64,000 nucleotides of DNA from Rhodanobacter sp. (GCA_004298505.1 SCRO01000025.1:1-64000), one strand, 5' to 3'. Numbered from the stretch's first letter, positions 20,649 through 29,267 are shown. The notes: a model not told the origin generated them from the letters alone. Made by a program: numbers and translations.

Positions 20649-22002
20649 GTGAAAAAGACGATTAAACCTAATGGGTTCCTTGGCTCAAAGCTAGCCAGGA
20701 CACTATTGGTCATGGTAGCTCTCATGATGGCCGGAATTGCTCCTCAGGCACTGGCGATACCGGCCTTTTCACGGCAGACCCAGCAGCCTTGCACGACCTG
20801 CCATGTCGGCGGGTTTGGGCCGCAGCTGACCCCATTTGGTCGTCAGTTCAAACTCACCGGCTACACCGCGAAAATTGGCTCGGGAGTGACTCCGAAGCTC
20901 TCCTTGGAGCTGGTCGAAGCCTTTACGCATACGCAAAAGGACCAGCAGGGGGGGGGGTGCGCCCGGCTTCGCCAGCAACAACAATTGGGAATTTCAGACC
21001 GCAGGCCTGTATTTGGCGGGGGCTATCTCCGACCATATGGGGATGTTTATGCAGGCTTCCTACTCCGAAAACGGTCATCTCCTTGGCTGGGACATGACGG
21101 ACATTCGCTATGCCCGCATAGCCACACTTGGCTCGCATACGGCGGTATGGGGCATCACCGTCAACAACAATCCGACTATTTCTGACATCTATAACACAGG
21201 TCCAGCCTGGCAATACCCTTACACTGGCCCTGATCTCGTGCCTGGATCCGTTGCCAGCCCGATCATCAACGGCGGTTTCATGAACGGCGTTCTCGGTCTG
21301 ACGGCATACACGCAGGTCGATGGTAAATGGTACTTCGAAGCTGGGGCTTATAAAGTTCCGTCGAAGTCCTTTCTTGATCATGTCAACGGTATGTACCCGG
21401 GACGCCTCGACATTCCCGCACCTTACCTGCGTATGGCCTATCAAACCAATTTGAGCTCGCGAAGCAACCTGGAAATCGGCGGCCTGTACTTCGCGCCAAA
21501 GCTGATTCCAATGATGAGCATGGGGGTGAGTTCGGATAATTACAAAGACTACGGACTAGACGCAAGCTATGAGTGGCTCGGTGGAATGAAGCATGCCGTT
21601 GTCGTGCAGGGTCAGTATATAAGCGAAGCCCAAACGCTTAACAATAGTTACGCAGCGGGGGCAGCGTCCCACCTGCACAATCATCTCAGTAGCTTCAATG
21701 TCAATGCTGCTTATTGGTACGAAAACACCTATGGGGCGACTTTGGCGGCGTTCACGACCAGTGGCAGCTCCGATATGTTGCTTTACTCTGCTGCCAGTCC
21801 TCTGAATAACTCCCCAAACACTAACGGTGGCTCAATCGAATTAAATTGGGTCCCGTTCGGCAAGGGTGACAGCTGGGCGGAGCCTTATGCGAACTTGAGG
21901 GTGGGCCTGCAATACACCTTCTATACAAAGTTCAATGGCGACACGAGTCACGCCACCGACAACAATACCTTGTACTTCGTGCTTCAGAGCTATCTCTTCT
22001 GA
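20649..22002 (+). pseudogene. Cyc2-like outer-membrane cytochrome-porin, frameshifted at G10
   Basis: Joining two frames gives about 450 residues: a signal peptide ending ALA, a short cytochrome segment with one haem motif (PAFSRQTQQPCTTCHVGGFG), the FGRQFKLTGY block, and a beta-barrel of alternating aromatic strands ending in LYFVLQSYLF. Fused cytochrome-porins of the Cyc2 type have this size and order and carry electrons across the outer membrane; Cyc2 itself oxidises Fe(II). The first frame runs off after a run of ten G (20948-20957); nine G would read QQGGGAPGFASNNNWEF and stay open to 22002. This is either a sequencing error, an inactivating insertion, or phase variation. Confidence 0.7.
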
Positions 22003-22042
22003 GTGGAAACCTGAGGGCCGAGTGGCGGCTGGAAACCAGCTA

Positions 22043-22432
22043 TCCCCAATCATCACGGCATGGCTGGTTCAAATCTTGCTTCGTACGGAGTTTGGAAGAC
22101 CAGGCACGATAGCCTGCAGTCGCTGAACCTCAAGGGTAGCTACTGGTATCAAGATACCTACGGCGTGATGCTGGCCGCGTTCGCCGATAGCGGCAGCAGC
22201 GATCGCATGCAACGACGACTCGCCCAATACCGAGGGCGGCATGGTCGAGCTGGACTAGAACCCGTTCGGGTAATTCACCTCGTGGCTTCAACCCTGGGTC
22301 AACCTGCGTCTGGGACTGCAGTACACCTTTTACTTCCGCTTCAGAGGGCTGGTGCACAACGTCGATGGTGCCGGACGCAGCGCCAGCGACAACAACACCC
22401 TCTACTTCGACGTGTGGACGGCCATCTGCCCC
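22043..22432 (+). pseudogene. degraded C-terminus of a second Cyc2-like porin
   Basis: The text LNLKGSYWYQDTYGVMLAAF followed by ADSGSSD parallels the intact copy's FNVNAAYWYENTYGATLAAF and TTSGSSD. After a frameshift it resumes as SPNTEGGMVELD, NPFG, SWLQPWVNLRLGLQYTFYF and SDNNTLYFDVWTA, again parallel to the first porin, but broken by in-frame TAG and TAA codons. It is a decayed tandem paralogue, ending where the IS3-family element begins. Confidence 0.75.
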
Positions 22433-22494
22433 CTCTGTCACGATAGTTGTCCGCCCCATTGATCAGACCACCCTGGGGCGGATGGAGTATTCCC

Positions 22495-22983
22495 GTGAGC
22501 ACTTACAGCGTTGAACTCAAAGAACAGATCGTCAAGAAGATGATGCCACCGAACAGCCAGACCGTCGCTGCGATCAGCCGCGAAACCGGCATCTCGGCAC
22601 CGACCTTGTACGCTTGGAAGAAGCAACTTCAAAGCCAAGGACGTGTCGTGCCCTCCAAGCCTACCCACCCGGATCGCTGGGACGCCAAAGCCAAGTTGGC
22701 GGCGGTGATTCAGAGCGCCGCCTTGAACGAGGTCGAGCGTTCAACCTATTGCCGCGAACGCGGCCTGTATGTGGAACAACTGGATGCCTGGAAACAGGCG
22801 TTCGAGGCGATGGATCCACGCAACCCATCGGCTAGCCAAGCCGATACGACGGCGGCCCGCAAGCAGGTCCGCGCATTGGAGAAAGAGCTTCGACGCAAGG
22901 AGAGGGCGCTGGCTGAAACCGCCGCGCTGTTGACGCTGTCAAAAAAAGCCAGGGCCATCTGGGGCACCGACGCGGACGATTGA
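22495..22983 (+). CDS. IS3-family transposase OrfA
   Basis: This 162-residue protein has an N-terminal helix-turn-helix (TVAAISRETGISAPTLYAWK) for terminal-repeat binding and a C-terminal coiled-coil (RKQVRALEKELRRKERALAE). The GTG start at 22495 follows GATGGAG. A slippery run of seven A then G (22941-22948) lies 12 codons before the stop in the right phase for -1 frameshifting into orfB, the usual way to make the OrfAB transposase. Confidence 0.87.
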   Translation: MSTYSVELKEQIVKKMMPPNSQTVAAISRETGISAPTLYAWKKQLQSQGRVVPSKPTHPDRWDAKAKLAAVIQSAALNEVERSTYCRERGLYVEQLDAWKQAFEAMDPRNPSASQADTTAARKQVRALEKELRRKERALAETAALLTLSKKARAIWGTDADD

Positions 22984-24047
22984 TTCCGGCGTCGATGAAA
23001 CAGATGGCCCTCACCCTGATCGATGAAGCCGTAGCTGCCGGCGCGCGCCGCCACAAGGCCTGTGAGGTACTCGGCATCACCTGCCGCAGCCTGCGCCGTT
23101 GGCGCGTTGCCGAGTGTCCGATTGACGCGCGCAAAGGTGCCGAGCGCAGCTGCCCACACGCACTGAGCGACGAGGAAAAGGAGCAGATGATGGACGTATG
23201 CAACAGCGCCCCATACAAGAGCCTGCCGCCCTCGCAGATCGTGCCGCGATTGGCAGACCAGGGCGTGTATATCGCTTCGGAATCCAGCTTCTATCGGGTC
23301 CTCAAGGCCCGAGGGCAGGACAACCACCGTGGCCGCGCTCAGGCACCGCGAACGGTCGCCAAGCCCAAGGCATGGGCCGCGACCGCGCCCAATCAAGTGT
23401 GGTCATGGGATATCACCTACCTGCCGACCGCTGTGCGCGGCCAGTTCCATCGCCTGTACCTGGTGCTGGACATCTACAGCCGCATGATCGTGGGCTGGGA
23501 AGTGCATCTTGAGGAACTGGCGACCTATGCCGCACAGCTCATGGACAAGGCCTGCCTGCGCTATCACATCGCCAAGGATCAGTTGGTATTGCACGCCGAC
23601 AACGGCAGCCCGATGAAGGGGGCCACGATGCTGGCCACCTTGCAAAAGCTGGGCGTGGTGCCGTCCTTCAGTCGGCCCTCGGTCAGCAATGACAACCCGT
23701 ACTCCGAGTCGGCGTTCAAGACGCTCAAATACACGCCAGCCTATCCGCTGCAGCCCTTCGCCAGTCTCGACGACGCCAGACAGTGGGTGCAACGCTTCGT
23801 GGCCTGGTACAACACCGAACATCGGCACAGCGGCATCCAGTTTGTCACGCCACAGCAACGCCACGAGGGCAAGGATCAGGCCCTCCTGGAAGCCCGCACC
23901 GCCGTCTACGAGGCGGCCAAGTGCGCCATGCCAGATCGTTGGCGAAATCGTGACGTACGCGACTGGGACCCGGTCGGCACCGTCTGGCTCAACCCGGACA
24001 AGCCCGCCGGCGAACCGGCTCCCGTAACCAGGCAACCTGCTGCATGA
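22980..24047 (+). CDS. IS3-family transposase OrfB (DDE integrase core)
   Basis: About 355 residues, with a helix-turn-helix start and an rve integrase core. Catalytic residues are D in WSWDITYLPT, D in LHADNGSPMKG, and E in NPYSESAFKTLKY, the DDE triad with the expected spacing. It lies in the -1 frame relative to orfA and is probably expressed mainly by frameshifting at the A7G run; the TTG at 22980 overlapping the orfA stop or the ATG at 22995 could start free OrfB. It appears intact. Confidence 0.9.
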   Translation: MIPASMKQMALTLIDEAVAAGARRHKACEVLGITCRSLRRWRVAECPIDARKGAERSCPHALSDEEKEQMMDVCNSAPYKSLPPSQIVPRLADQGVYIASESSFYRVLKARGQDNHRGRAQAPRTVAKPKAWAATAPNQVWSWDITYLPTAVRGQFHRLYLVLDIYSRMIVGWEVHLEELATYAAQLMDKACLRYHIAKDQLVLHADNGSPMKGATMLATLQKLGVVPSFSRPSVSNDNPYSESAFKTLKYTPAYPLQPFASLDDARQWVQRFVAWYNTEHRHSGIQFVTPQQRHEGKDQALLEARTAVYEAAKCAMPDRWRNRDVRDWDPVGTVWLNPDKPAGEPAPVTRQPAA

Positions 24048-24072
24048 AAACGCGGACAACTTTGTTGACAAT

Positions 24073-24465
24073 CACCGTCTGATTCAGCCGGTATACGCAT
24101 TCGTCAGAAGTAGAATTCAGAAAGCTCCAAAAACAGCGGCAACAATCGGCGAAGATTGCGTTCATTGTGACGCTGCCGGGCAACGCCGGCGCGCTCCGCG
24201 GGGCGGCTTCCCCAGCGGTCGATACATCGGCGGCCACGGCGACCTCGACGCCGGCGCAAGCGACCACGGCAGCGACCGTAAGTCTTGAACCACGACGCTT
24301 GCGTTTTCGCCGGAGTTTGCTCGTCACACTTGGCGGATGTCGGCCGTGGATACGTGCAGGATGTTGCGATGCCAACCCGAGCTCGCAGGGTGTCTGGAGT
24401 GCGCGACGACGCTTTCAAATGGCTGCTTTACGGCGAGTAGTTGCAGTAACCGACAGTCTCTTCCT
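24073..24465. other. 393-base spacer between IS3 and RIT elements
   Basis: No gene, repeat or RNA was recognised. A plus-strand frame of about 100 codons (24167-24490) has no ribosome-binding site, and its Ala/Thr-rich composition looks incidental. Confidence 0.4.
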
Positions 24466-24495
24466 GGCCGTTATGGAGAGCTCTCCATAACGGCC
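24466..24495. repeat. perfect palindrome at ritC end of outer RIT
   Basis: GGCCGTTATGGAGAG (24466-24480) is followed directly by its exact complement (24481-24495), giving 15-bp arms with no loop. Its last five bases overlap the terminal inverted repeat. There is no counterpart at the ritA end. The inner element has a palindrome of equal arm length in the same place. Confidence 0.85.
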
Positions 24496-24533
24496 ATTAT
24501 GAAAAGTCCCCAGTTATGAGAAGTTCTGGGGTG
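24491..24533 (+). repeat. outer RIT inverted repeat, left
   Basis: A 43-base repeat, matching the complement of 31398-31440 at 40 positions. It contains two near-copies of TTATGAGAAG (TTATGAAAAG and TTATGAGAAG), suggesting two recombinase-binding half-sites, and ends TTCTGGGGTG. Confidence 0.88.
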
Positions 24534-24600
24534 GCGAGCGCCCGGATCACCTGGTACGTGGGCTCTCCTGTGCGCTCGTCCCGTTTTCCCCTTGTCATAA

Positions 24601-25617
24601 TCACAGCGTCTTCAGGAACTCCAGCAACGAGTCCGAGGCTCGGAAGCGCTTGGCTGGTGTGTCGGGATCCTGCAGCTTGGCGAGCGCCTTCTCCTTCATC
24701 TCGAGGCTCGCTTCCACATACTGATGCGTGGTGGTCGGACTCTCGTGACCAAGCCACAAGGCAATTCCCTCGATGGACTCGCCGGACTGCAGCAAATGCA
24801 TCGCTGTCGTGTGGCGCACGGTGTGAGGGGATATGTGGCGATCACGCAAGCTCGGCATCGCAGGGCTTGCCGCTACCACAGCCAGCGCGAGCCGCTGCGT
24901 GACATTGGTGCGCGTCATCGGATGGCCGTCCCGGTTAGGCAGCAGCACCGAGGCCGGTACCAGCTCGGGGTTCAGCCTCAACCAAGCCCGTATCGCCCTG
25001 ACCGTCGATCGCCACAAAGGCATCGTTCGCTGCTTGCGTCCCTTGCCGTGCAAGTGGACACAAGCGGCACCATCGAGCACGACATCGGCTACGCGCACAC
25101 CTGTGATCTCGGACACCCGCGCCCCGGTGTTGTAGAGCATGTGCAGCAGCAGGTGGTCGCGCTGGCTGGTCCAGCCTGCACCAGGCTTGCCGATAATCGC
25201 CAGCATCTCCTCGCGCGACAGGAAGCCGAGCATGGGTCGTTCAAAGCGTTTCATCGGCACGCCCAAGGCCTGCTCGACGACATGCAGCGCACCGATGTCA
25301 CGGTGGCCGGCGAACTTCAGGAAGGCGCGCAGCGCCGCCAGCCGGGCGTTGCGGGTGCGTACCGCGTTACCGCGCTCGTGCTCCAGATGGTCGAGGAACG
25401 CCAGGATCAGCGCCGGCGTGATGTCCTCCAGCCGGATCGCCGTGGGCTGCTTATGCAGATGACCCATGGTGAAGTCCATGAACAACACGAACGCGTCGCG
25501 GTAGGTCGCTACCGTGCATGGGCTCATCGCCCGTTGCTGAGTCAGGTGCTCGGTGAAAAAGGACTGCACCAGCGCGGCAAAGCTCAGCGGCGCTCGTGGT
25601 GTCGCCGCCCTACTCAT
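24601..25617 (-). CDS. ritC: Tyrosine recombinase RitC of outer element
   Basis: This 338-residue integrase has an N-terminal SAM-like DNA-binding domain (residues about 15-110) and a catalytic domain. Active-site residues are R in NTGARVSEITG, K in HGKGRKQRTMPLW, the HxxR in PHTVRHTTAMHLL, H in WLGHESPTTTHQY, and the nucleophile Y in the same segment. It appears intact. Its ATG lies within the last eight bases of the ritB stop region (ritB ends at 25610). It is the downstream member of the trio. Specific symbols follow the RIT naming by position. Confidence 0.87.
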   Translation of the reverse strand: MSRAATPRAPLSFAALVQSFFTEHLTQQRAMSPCTVATYRDAFVLFMDFTMGHLHKQPTAIRLEDITPALILAFLDHLEHERGNAVRTRNARLAALRAFLKFAGHRDIGALHVVEQALGVPMKRFERPMLGFLSREEMLAIIGKPGAGWTSQRDHLLLHMLYNTGARVSEITGVRVADVVLDGAACVHLHGKGRKQRTMPLWRSTVRAIRAWLRLNPELVPASVLLPNRDGHPMTRTNVTQRLALAVVAASPAMPSLRDRHISPHTVRHTTAMHLLQSGESIEGIALWLGHESPTTTHQYVEASLEMKEKALAKLQDPDTPAKRFRASDSLLEFLKTL

Positions 25618-25810
25618 CGTCGTCGGCCCACGGATTGACGAAGCGCTCGAAGCGCTGGCCGACCATGCCCATCAGCTCGGGCACGCCCGTGAGATACCAG
25701 TAGGTGTTGGAGACCTTGACGTGACCGAGGTAGGTCGACAACGCCAGCATGCGCTGGTTGATGTCCACACCTTGCTCATGCCAGAGCACCAGCCGGCGTA
25801 CGGCGAACGA
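25610..25810 (-). pseudogene. ritB: outer ritB, 3' part (C-terminal 66 residues)
   Basis: The frame has no start of its own. It encodes SFAVRRLVLWHEQGVDINQR, then LSTYLGHVKVSNTYWYLTG with the catalytic His and the Tyr nucleophile, and ends in NPWADDDE. It is the severed continuation of 29261-30034: joining the two with the inner element and one copy of the 7-bp repeat removed gives a continuous 324-residue recombinase. Confidence 0.9.
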
Positions 25811-25844
25811 ATGCCGCTAATTCCGGGGGCGGAATTAGCGGCAT
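25811..25844. repeat. palindrome at ritC end of inner RIT
   Basis: ATGCCGCTAATTCCG (25811-25825) is exactly complementary to 25830-25844 around the loop GGGG. Its right arm ends with GCGGCAT, the first seven bases of the terminal repeat. Arm length (15) equals that of the outer element's palindrome. Confidence 0.88.
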
Positions 25845-25880
25845 AACTCCGAGGCCAGGATTATTCCGAGTGCGGCATCA
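25838..25880 (+). repeat. inner RIT inverted repeat, left
   Basis: A 43-base repeat identical to the complement of 29225-29267. GCGGCAT occurs near both of its ends, and TCCGAG occurs twice inside, which suggests paired recombinase-binding half-sites. Confidence 0.92.
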
Positions 25881-25938
25881 AAGGACGCCGCGCGGTGGGG
25901 TGAATGGCTGAGCCAGCGGCAACCAATACTCGGAATTA

Positions 25939-26937
25939 TCAGAGTCCCTTCAGGAAAGCCATGACGCGGTCGCTGGGTCGGTAGCGGGGAATCGAGACGT
26001 TCTTCGTGGTCGTTGCGGCGAGCGCGCGTTCCTTCAGTTGCATGTCCTCGTGTAAATAGATGGATGTGGTCTCCGGTGATTCATGCCCGAGCCAGAGTGC
26101 GATCACGGTCTGGTCTGCGCCGTGGTGTAGCAGGTCCATCGCCAGGGTGTGGCGGAGCACATGCGGGGTTACCCGCTTGCGTGCTAGTGATGGGCATTGC
26201 TGGCATGCGACGGGCAGATGCTTGTCCAGCATGTATTGCAAAGCATCGTGGCTCAACGCAGTTCCTCGCGTGGTTGGAAACACAGGTTCGCAAGGCTGTC
26301 CTTGGCGCTCTCGCAACCAGCTGCGCAGGACCAGAACGGTGTCTTTGCCCAGCGGCGTGCAGCGCGTCTTGCGGCCCTTGCCTTCGCATCGAACGTGCGC
26401 GCCGTAGCCGAGCACGATGTCCTCGCAGCAAAGGCCGGTGAGCTCTGCGGCGCGTAGCCCCGTCTGGACAGCCAGCATCAGAAGCGCCCGATCACGGTGC
26501 CCAGACCAAGTCGTGAGGTCTGGCGCGGCAAGCAACGCGTCGACTTCGACTGATGTCAGGAAGGCGATCGGACAGCGTGAATACCGCTTGCTCGGCATGG
26601 CTAACACGCGCTGCGCCACGGCGCTGTGCTCCGGCGCATGCAAGGCCACGTAGCGAAAGAAGGAATGGATTGCCGCGAGCCGCACGTTTCGACTGCGGGC
26701 GCTGTTCTTGCGGTCGCGCTCCAGATGCTCCAGGAATGCTCCCAGCAGTGGCGTGTCGAGTTCCGGCACTGTCAGATTCGAGGGCGCCTTGCCCAGGCGC
26801 CGCTGCGCATACTGCAGCAGCAAGCAAAAGGTATCGCGATAGCTCGCTACGGTGTGCGGGCTCGCCTGACGCTGCTGCATCAGCCGATCCATGAAGAACG
26901 CCTGGAGAAGCGCGGGAAGCGTACTGGTGGCGCTCAT
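25939..26937 (-). CDS. ritC: Tyrosine recombinase RitC of inner element
   Basis: This 332-residue integrase has an N-terminal core-binding domain and a catalytic domain with R in QTGLRAAELTG, K in CEGKGRKTRCTPL, HxxR in PHVLRHTLAMDLL, H in WLGHESPETTSIY, and the nucleophile Y there. The ATG at 26937 overlaps the ritB stop (ATGA). A much longer upstream reading frame exists only because of overlap with ritB and is not used. It is closest in pattern to the outer RitC, as expected for position-equivalent genes. Confidence 0.9.
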   Translation of the reverse strand: MSATSTLPALLQAFFMDRLMQQRQASPHTVASYRDTFCLLLQYAQRRLGKAPSNLTVPELDTPLLGAFLEHLERDRKNSARSRNVRLAAIHSFFRYVALHAPEHSAVAQRVLAMPSKRYSRCPIAFLTSVEVDALLAAPDLTTWSGHRDRALLMLAVQTGLRAAELTGLCCEDIVLGYGAHVRCEGKGRKTRCTPLGKDTVLVLRSWLRERQGQPCEPVFPTTRGTALSHDALQYMLDKHLPVACQQCPSLARKRVTPHVLRHTLAMDLLHHGADQTVIALWLGHESPETTSIYLHEDMQLKERALAATTTKNVSIPRYRPSDRVMAFLKGL

Positions 26938-27869
26938 GATCGAGGTCCTTGCCTGGAGCGCTCCACGTGTCGCAGCGCGTAACGCAGCAACTGCGGCGTC
27001 GCGGTCAGATACCAGTACGTGTCGGTGACATGTGCATGCCCGAGGTAGGTCGACAGCTCCGGCAGGTGACGCTCGACATCGACGCCGCGTCGATACCAGC
27101 CGAGGAGTGTCTTGATGGCCAGTCGATGGCGTAGATCGTGCAGCCGAGGTCCTCGGGAGTCGTCGGCGCCGCGCAGGCCGATCTCGTGCGACAACTTGAC
27201 AAAGGTCCACCGCACGCACCACTCCGTCAGCCGGGTTCCTCGGTCCGAGACAAAGAAGCTCGGCGTGTCGAGGTCCTGGCAGTATCGATCTCGATATGCG
27301 GCGTAGCGCTGCAATGCACGTTGCGTGGAGAGATGCAGCGGCACGTAGCGCGACTTACCGAACTTCGTGTCACGGATCGTCAACACGCCGTTGACGAGAT
27401 CGACGTCGTCGCGATCGAGTCGCAATGGTTCGTTGGCCCGCAGACCAGTGGCCACATACAGGCCGAAGAGCGTGACGAACGTATGAGGCCGCAGGCCGGT
27501 GGCAGATGGTAGGCGGCGGGCGGCCTCGAGCAGGCGCGTGATCTCCTCGTCGCGATACAGGTATGGGTCGGGGCGGCGGTATCGGTGCGGAAGCAAATCC
27601 GATGGTGGCACGATGGTGCGCGGATCGATCGCGCTGCAATATTGCGCGAAGCGACGCACCATCCCAAGGCGGTTCGCCCATTGTGCAGGCTGCGCGGCGG
27701 CGGGCTGCGTCGCCCAAGCCAATGCAAGTTCGGACGTGATGTGCGCAGCCCCTTGCCGATCGGCGAAGTCGACAAAGCGTTGCAGCAAGCGTCCGGGCAG
27801 GCGTAGCTTGTAGCCGAGGGCGCGATGGACCGCGAGATACTCTTGGAGTGCGGCTTGTAACTTGCTCAT
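26934..27869 (-). CDS. ritB: Tyrosine recombinase RitB of inner element
   Basis: The protein has 311 residues. Catalytic residues are R in ATGLRANEPLRL, K in DTKFGKSRYVPLH, HxxR in LHDLRHRLAIKTLL, H in YLGHAHVTDTYWYL, and Tyr in the same block. It starts at the ATG (27869) overlapping the ritA stop. The FGKSRYVPLH segment closely parallels FGKSRRVPLH in the outer RitB, confirming equivalence. It is intact, so the inner element has a full trio. Confidence 0.9.
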   Translation of the reverse strand: MSKLQAALQEYLAVHRALGYKLRLPGRLLQRFVDFADRQGAAHITSELALAWATQPAAAQPAQWANRLGMVRRFAQYCSAIDPRTIVPPSDLLPHRYRRPDPYLYRDEEITRLLEAARRLPSATGLRPHTFVTLFGLYVATGLRANEPLRLDRDDVDLVNGVLTIRDTKFGKSRYVPLHLSTQRALQRYAAYRDRYCQDLDTPSFFVSDRGTRLTEWCVRWTFVKLSHEIGLRGADDSRGPRLHDLRHRLAIKTLLGWYRRGVDVERHLPELSTYLGHAHVTDTYWYLTATPQLLRYALRHVERSRQGPRS

Positions 27870-29104
27870 GACGCACCTCCCGGCCACGGCAGTGCAATGC
27901 CACGCAAGGCGGCGATGTCCACCTTGGCGTAGATCTGTGTGGTCGTCGGCAGTCGGTGACGCAGCAATTGTCCGATCTCCCCCAGGGACGCGCCGCGGCG
28001 AAGCAGATGGGTGGCGAGGGAGTGCCGCAGCAGGTGGGCCCCCTTGAATTTGGGGTCCAAGCCGGCGCGCCGGAGGGCGCGCCGAACGATGCAGCAAATG
28101 GCGACCGGGCCCGCAAGACCCTGTTGCGGGGCCATCATCCGAATGAACACGTGGCGCGTCGCACACGCCGGCCGGACATCACAAAGATAGCAAGCCAATG
28201 CCGAGCCAACTTCCGCGGGCAGTGGCAATCGTTCCAGCCGCTGCCCCTTGCCCCGCACGATAATCTCCCCGCGCTCCCAGTCCAGATCCTCCAAGGTCAT
28301 GGCCACCACTTCGCCGCCACGCAACCCAAGCCGGGCCAGAAGTAGCAGGATTGCATAGTCGCGCTTGCCAGTCGGTGAGCTGCAATCGCAGCCCGCAAGC
28401 AACCGTTCAACCTGATCGTCAGGCAGCGACTTGGGCAGATGGGAAAGTCGCCAGTTCGCCACCCCGGGTAAGGTCCTGGCCAAGTCGGTTTGAATGGCGC
28501 CGCGCTGCAGCAAGAAACGCAGGAACGCGCGCAGCGCGGTAACGACTCCCTTGCCATGGCTGCGACTCACCCGTTGGATCTGACGAAGAATGAAGCCGTG
28601 CAGGTCCTGAGGACGCAACTGCTCGAGGCGCAGCGCCTTGCGCCCGGACCGCTCATCGAGAAAACGCTGCACGATCGGCAAGTACGAGGCCACTGTTGAC
28701 CGTGACAGGCCTCGCTCGGCGTGGAGGAACTCCTCGAAATCGCGGGTCAGGCACGCCGCCGGGCTCCGATCGATGTGCTGCACTTCCGCCGCGATGTCGT
28801 CATGGCCACGCAGATACTGGAGAAGCTGTTGCCCGGTAGCCGAATCGCCTCGTCGCGCCCTGTCCCTGCTGCGACGGCTTGCCTGAAACTGCGTCAGGCG
28901 ACCTTCGTCAAGCGCTGCCAGAGAAAGCCGGCGCCGCTGGAGCCAACGGCTGAGATCGGCCAACAGGTCACACTTCGCACGAACGGTGTTCTGCGCGTAC
29001 CCCTGGCCAGCGAGTTGCGCTGCAAAGCCCTCGACGTGGCAGGCCAACGGCCCATTGCAAGACTGATCAAGTGCAGTTGCTGCACCGTGGTGAGTGAGCG
29101 TCAT
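27866..29104 (-). CDS. ritA: Tyrosine recombinase RitA of inner element
   Basis: This 412-residue recombinase is the longest of the trio because it has an extra N-terminal region before the core-binding domain. Catalytic residues are R in RLGLRGGEVVAM, K in GKGQRLERLPL, HxxR in AHLLRHSLATHLL, H in LLRHRLPTTTQIY, and the Tyr nucleophile; it ends ALPWPGGAS. The ATG at 29104 follows AAGGAG by seven bases. It is the first gene of the inner operon. All three genes are coupled by ATGA overlaps, which implies equal, linked synthesis. Confidence 0.9.
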   Translation of the reverse strand: MTLTHHGAATALDQSCNGPLACHVEGFAAQLAGQGYAQNTVRAKCDLLADLSRWLQRRRLSLAALDEGRLTQFQASRRSRDRARRGDSATGQQLLQYLRGHDDIAAEVQHIDRSPAACLTRDFEEFLHAERGLSRSTVASYLPIVQRFLDERSGRKALRLEQLRPQDLHGFILRQIQRVSRSHGKGVVTALRAFLRFLLQRGAIQTDLARTLPGVANWRLSHLPKSLPDDQVERLLAGCDCSSPTGKRDYAILLLLARLGLRGGEVVAMTLEDLDWERGEIIVRGKGQRLERLPLPAEVGSALACYLCDVRPACATRHVFIRMMAPQQGLAGPVAICCIVRRALRRAGLDPKFKGAHLLRHSLATHLLRRGASLGEIGQLLRHRLPTTTQIYAKVDIAALRGIALPWPGGAS

Positions 29105-29224
29105 CGTCCGTCTCCTTGAAAATCCGGGAAGATCCCCGGCTGGAGACGACAGTCGAATAATGCCGAGAAATCAAGCGCTACTCCGGACGCAAGTCCAGCA
29201 ACGACATCACGTGTCGAAGACTAC

Positions 29225-29267
29225 TGATGCCGCACTCGGAATAATCCTGGCCTCGGAGTTATGCCGC
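29225..29267 (-). repeat. inner RIT inverted repeat, right
   Basis: The 43-base partner of 25838-25880, identical over its full length in inverse orientation. Its outer seven bases ATGCCGC coincide with the target-derived codons for Leu-Arg-His of the outer ritB. Confidence 0.92.

Larger units (their letters stand above)
22436..24072 (+). mobile_element. IS3-family insertion sequence
   Basis: The 1637-bp element is bounded by imperfect 19-bp inverted repeats: TGTCACGATAGTTGTCCGC (22436-22454) and the complement of 24054-24072 (16 of 19 match). It carries orfA and orfB in the overlapping -1 arrangement of IS3 elements. It sits at the end of the degraded porin copy. No exact target duplication is visible (CTC on the left, ATC on the right). 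Confidence 0.88.
25811..29267 (-). mobile_element. inner RIT element inserted in outer ritB
   Basis: Three intact overlapping tyrosine-recombinase genes on the minus strand (ritA, ritB, ritC) lie between perfect 43-bp inverted repeats (25838-25880 and 29225-29267). ATGCCGC flanks the insert as a direct repeat (25811-25817 and 29261-29267). A palindrome overlaps the repeat at the ritC end only. Deleting 25811-29260 (3450 bp) restores the outer ritB frame exactly. Its repeats and proteins are distinct from those of the outer element, so it is a different RIT type and not a duplication. Confidence 0.92.

Noticed and set aside
26934-28166. 410-codon version of the inner ritB starting at 28166
   Set aside because: The extra 99 codons overlap ritA in another frame; the ATG at 27869 with an ATGA overlap gives the normal RitB length.
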